A stretch of DNA of 27,540 nt, taken from NCBI RefSeq assembly GCF_000717915.1, contig NZ_JOCX01000045.1, positions 1-27,540 on the forward strand, in the 5' to 3' direction. Every line of letters starts with the position of its first letter. Position 1 is the first letter of the stretch. Shown here one piece after another: positions 25,080 through 27,540 of this stretch. The notes under the pieces were generated by a model. It was not told the DNA's origin and did no database searches. It saw nothing but the letters and a program-made list of their open reading frames with translations. The DNA is from Streptomyces sp. NRRL S-244 (lineage in GTDB: Bacteria; Actinomycetota; Actinomycetes; Streptomycetales; Streptomycetaceae). The position numbers and the translations under genes are program-made.

Positions 25080-26081
25080 ATGCGTTACATCATCATCGGC
25101 GCCGGGGCGATCGGCGCGACCATCGGCGGACGGCTGACGGAGGCGGGCGCCGAGGTGGTCCTCGTCGCGCGCGGCGCGCACGCGGAGGCCCTCGCGGCGG
25201 ACGGGCTGCGGCTCACCACGGCGGACGGGGCCCGGGTGCACCGGATCCCCGTGGTCACGGGACCGGCGGAACTCGGCGAACTGCGGCCGGACGACGTCCT
25301 GTTGCTGACCGTGAAGACCCAGGACGCGATCGCCGCGCTCGACGCGTGGGGCGACGCGGAGGTGGCGGGCGGCGGCACGGCGGCGCAGCGCCTGCCGGTG
25401 CTGTGCGCCCAGAACGGGGTGGAGAGCGAGCGGCTGGCGCTGCGCCGCTTCGCCCGCGTGTACGGGGTCTGCGTCTGGCTGCCCGCCACCTTCCTGGAGC
25501 CGGGCGTCGTCTCCGCGCTGTGCGCGCCGCTGACGGGCATCCTGCACATCGGACTCGCGGCCGGGGGCGCGGACGCGCGGGCCCGGCGGATCGCGGCCGG
25601 CCTGGAGAAGGCCGGCTTCGGGGCGCCCGTCGTCGAGGACGTCATGCGGTGGAAGTACGCGAAGCTGCTGGGGAACCTGGGCAACGCGGTCCAGGCGACG
25701 ACCGGTCCCGAGCCGGACCCGGCGAAGACGGCCCTGCTGCTGCGCGCGCAGCGGGAGGGGCGGGCGGTGCTCGGGGCGGCGGGGATCGCGTACGCCTCCG
25801 ACGCCGAACAGGCGGCGGCCCGCGACGGCAAGGTCGACCAGCCGCCCGGCGTGCGCGGCGGCTCCTCCTGGCAGTCCCTGCGCCGGGGCACCGGCTCCAT
25901 CGAGGCGGACTACCTCAACGGCGAGATCTCCCTGCTGGGCCGCCTCCACGGGGTCCCGACCCCGGTGAACGACACCCTGCGCCACGCGGCGAACATCTTC
26001 GCCCGCGAAGGCCTTCCGCCGGGCGCGATGTCGGTCGAGGACCTGACGGCCCTGGCCGACGAGGCGGCGGCCAGGGCCTAG
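25080..26081 (+). CDS. Ketopantoate reductase-like (ApbA/PanE) oxidoreductase
   Basis: This 333-residue protein has an N-terminal Rossmann NADP-binding domain, MRYIIIGAGAIGATIGGRL (GAGAIG at 7-12), then LLLTVKTQD and CAQNGVES, the PanE-family signatures. The C-terminal helical domain has WKYAKLLGNLGNAV with the conserved Lys192, and SLRRGTGSIEADYLNGEI. Members reduce 2-ketopantoate to pantoate, but many paralogues act elsewhere. There are no pantothenate genes nearby, so panE is not assigned. The ATG at 25080 is chosen because it begins the Rossmann strand directly. The gene is divergent from the aldo/keto reductase and ends 11 bp before the convergent secreted-protein gene. Confidence 0.93.
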   Translation: MRYIIIGAGAIGATIGGRLTEAGAEVVLVARGAHAEALAADGLRLTTADGARVHRIPVVTGPAELGELRPDDVLLLTVKTQDAIAALDAWGDAEVAGGGTAAQRLPVLCAQNGVESERLALRRFARVYGVCVWLPATFLEPGVVSALCAPLTGILHIGLAAGGADARARRIAAGLEKAGFGAPVVEDVMRWKYAKLLGNLGNAVQATTGPEPDPAKTALLLRAQREGRAVLGAAGIAYASDAEQAAARDGKVDQPPGVRGGSSWQSLRRGTGSIEADYLNGEISLLGRLHGVPTPVNDTLRHAANIFAREGLPPGAMSVEDLTALADEAAARA

Positions 26082-26092
26082 CCAGGACCGCG

Positions 26093-26527
26093 TCAGAACG
26101 TGCGGTCGCTGCGCCAGGTGGCCTGGCTGGACGGGTTGTTCATGTCGTAGGTGGTGCCGGAGAGCCGGCGGTCCGGGCCGAGGGAGCCCGTGTAGCGGCC
26201 CTTGGGTCCGTGGTTCCACTGGACGACGAAGTAGATGTCGTTCCCGGTGACGGAGCCCTCCTGCACGGTCCCCACGGTGTTTCCGGACGACGTGGATCCG
26301 TAGAGGTTCCCGCTGCCGTCCTGCCTCAGGTCCACCCGCACGGTGGCGTTGCTCTGGTAGACGGTCCAGACCCCACTGGCGTTGAACGCCGCCGCCCGGG
26401 CCTCCCGTACCGCACTCGGCGTACTGGTGGGGGCGGCGTTCGCGGGGGCGGTGAGACCCGCCCCCGCGACGGACAGGATCAGGGCGGCGGCGGACGTGGT
26501 GAGGAGCTTGCGCGTACGGCGTGACAT
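26093..26527 (-). CDS. Small secreted beta-rich protein
   Basis: This 144-residue protein has a clear Sec signal peptide: MSRRTRK, a hydrophobic core LLTTSAAALILSVAGAGLT, and a signal peptidase I site after ANA (about residue 32). The mature part, about 112 residues, alternates short beta-type segments (SGVWTVYQSNATVRVDL, LYGSTSSGN, GSVTGNDIYFVVQW, GRYTGSLG, RLSGTTYDMNNPSSQATW), suggesting a small beta-barrel or lipocalin-like fold. No catalytic motif or cysteine is seen in the mature part. The ATG at 26527 is chosen because GGAGGG lies 9 nt upstream; the ATG at 26533 would be only 3 nt away, and the 26581 start would spoil the signal peptide. It converges with the PanE-like gene. The function is unknown. 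Confidence 0.85.
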   Translation of the reverse strand: MSRRTRKLLTTSAAALILSVAGAGLTAPANAAPTSTPSAVREARAAAFNASGVWTVYQSNATVRVDLRQDGSGNLYGSTSSGNTVGTVQEGSVTGNDIYFVVQWNHGPKGRYTGSLGPDRRLSGTTYDMNNPSSQATWRSDRTF

Positions 26528-26645
26528 GGACATCAGCCCTCCAGGGGCGGCCAGGACGATCGATCCCGTTGTGTGATGCACGGAACCTCGCGGCTGGACT
26601 ACCCGTGATCCACTGACCCGAGCCCTCGATTCACTCGAACGAGAA

Positions 26646-27428
26646 TCAGGCCGCGGCGAGGAGGGGCACGCCGTGTGACGCCGCGTCGAAGCGGAGCAGG
26701 AGGAGACGGGCCAACTCGGGGGCCGCGCCGAGGACGTCGGCCACCAGGTCCGCCCCGGCGGCTTCCGCGCCCGCAGCGATACGGTCCGGCAGGCGCCCGG
26801 GGGCGATGACGTACGGGGCCACCGCCACCCGGCGCACGCCCTCGGCGCGCAGCGCCCGTACGGCGTCCTCCGTACGGGGCAGGCGAGCGGAGGCGAACGC
26901 AGGCCGCACGGCGCACCAACCGGTGTGCCGCCACTCCCGCGCGATTTCAGCGATCACTGCGATCGCCTCCGGGTCTGAGGAACCGGCGGACGCGAGCACC
27001 ACACCGGTGGTGGCGCGGTCCGCCGGGGTGAGGCCCGCTTCCTCGAGGCGGCGCTCCAGGGCGCCGACCAGCAGCGGGGACGGGCCGAGGACGTCCGCGA
27101 TCCGGACCGAGAGGTCCGGCAGGCGGGACGTGGCCTCGGCCAGCACCGCGGGGATGTCGGACTTCGCGTGGAACGCCCGGGTCAGGAGCAGCGGGAGGGC
27201 CACGACCTCCCGTACGCCGGACCGGTAAAGGGCGGAGGTCACCTGCGCCACCGTCGGGGTGTCGAAGTCCAGGAAGGCCGTCTCCACCCGCAGCTCCGGC
27301 CGCAGCGCCCGCACCCGCCGGGTGAGGGCGTGCACGGTCGCCGCGTGCCGCGGGTCACGGCTGCCGTGGGCGATGACGAGCAGGACGGGGGCGCTCGCGG
27401 GTGCGGGGGCTCGGAACAGGGGACGCAT
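26646..27428 (-). CDS. Sirohydrochlorin chelatase (CbiX/SirB family)
   Basis: This 260-residue class II chelatase inserts Fe (siroheme) or Co/Ni into sirohydrochlorin. The first domain carries the metal-site histidines His21 (VIAHGSRDPRH) and His87 (LLLTRAFHAKSDIP), and FLDFDTPTVAQV is typical. A second, degenerate half follows (GVVLASAGSSDPEA, RVAVAPYVIAPGRLPDRI), as in two-domain CbiX-long or SirB proteins. The ATG at 27428 starts 8 bp after the stop of the upstream ABC permease gene, so it is the end of an operon. In streptomycetes this gene usually accompanies sulfite or nitrite reductase and sulfonate transport genes, so a role in siroheme supply is the best inference. Confidence 0.93.
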   Translation of the reverse strand: MRPLFRAPAPASAPVLLVIAHGSRDPRHAATVHALTRRVRALRPELRVETAFLDFDTPTVAQVTSALYRSGVREVVALPLLLTRAFHAKSDIPAVLAEATSRLPDLSVRIADVLGPSPLLVGALERRLEEAGLTPADRATTGVVLASAGSSDPEAIAVIAEIAREWRHTGWCAVRPAFASARLPRTEDAVRALRAEGVRRVAVAPYVIAPGRLPDRIAAGAEAAGADLVADVLGAAPELARLLLLRFDAASHGVPLLAAA

Positions 27429-27436
27429 GGCGCGGC

Positions 27437-27540
27437 TCAGCTCTTGACCAGGAGGCCGCGGTTGCGCAGGACGTGGCGTTCGATGGGGCTGAAGATGAGG
27501 AGGTCGATGGCGATGCCGACGACGAGGATGAGGGTGATGG
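27437..27540 (-). CDS. ABC transporter permease (sulfonate/nitrate type), C-terminal end only
   Basis: The last 34 codons of a gene entering from the right edge read ITLILVVGIAIDLLIFSPIE then RHVLRNRGLLVKS and stop at 27437. A final transmembrane helix ending before a basic WGL/RGL-type tail is typical of SsuC/TauC/NrtB permeases. It is directly upstream of the sirohydrochlorin chelatase, consistent with a sulfonate or nitrate assimilation operon. The rest lies outside the window. Confidence 0.8.
   Translation of the reverse strand, partial: ITLILVVGIAIDLLIFSPIERHVLRNRGLLVKS

Overview
The window is chromosomal DNA of a very high-GC actinomycete, almost certainly a Streptomyces. The evidence is strong G/C at third codon positions, GTG starts, in-frame TTA (bldA-type) codons in only two genes, and actinomycete families such as DUF1707-FHA, SAV2148-type HEPN and a GlgX/TreY/TreZ set. 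The annotation has 22 complete protein genes, one internally deleted transposon gene and one gene cut by the right edge. No rRNA, tRNA or CRISPR array was seen.

Layout: 89-2095 (+) holds a LysR regulator and an M24 peptidase. 2108-2878 (-) is a SAM methyltransferase. 2937-4691 (-) is treZ. 4804-5929 (+) holds a DUF1707-FHA protein and a GNAT acetyltransferase. 5919-7391 (-) is an M14 carboxypeptidase with a TTA codon. 7511-9844 (-) is treY. About 9861-10920 (+) is an IS200/IS605-type remnant whose TnpB lacks the RuvC-I segment. 11011-12333 (+) is an MFS transporter. 12318-14432 (-) is glgX/treX. 14740-16884 (+) holds a HEPN/PLD-like protein and a DEDDh exonuclease. 16907-20508 (-) is a translationally coupled pair: a P-loop NTPase with a TTA codon and a membrane-anchored periplasmic-binding-fold protein. 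20730-22252 (-) holds an orphan protein and an APH-fold kinase. 22365-24157 (+) is a macrolide-type glycosyltransferase coupled to a DUF1697 protein. 24185-25033 (-) and 25080-26081 (+) are a divergent aldo/keto reductase and ketopantoate-reductase-like pair. 26093-26527 (-) is a small secreted protein. 26646-27540 (-) is a sirohydrochlorin chelatase behind the end of an ABC permease.

Functional themes: glgX, treY and treZ together give the glycogen-to-trehalose route (debranch, isomerise the reducing end, release trehalose). They share a strand but are split by unrelated genes, and the transposon remnant lies directly against the treY ribosome binding site. The APH kinase and macrolide glycosyltransferase are divergent and look like small-molecule modification genes. 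The glycosyltransferase promoter carries a near-perfect TetR-type operator and appears to make a leaderless transcript. The right edge looks like the start of a sulfur or nitrogen assimilation cluster.

The best candidates for undescribed biology are the NTPase/binding-protein pair, the RuvC-I-less TnpB, and the HEPN protein in which Arg stands where the catalytic His is expected.
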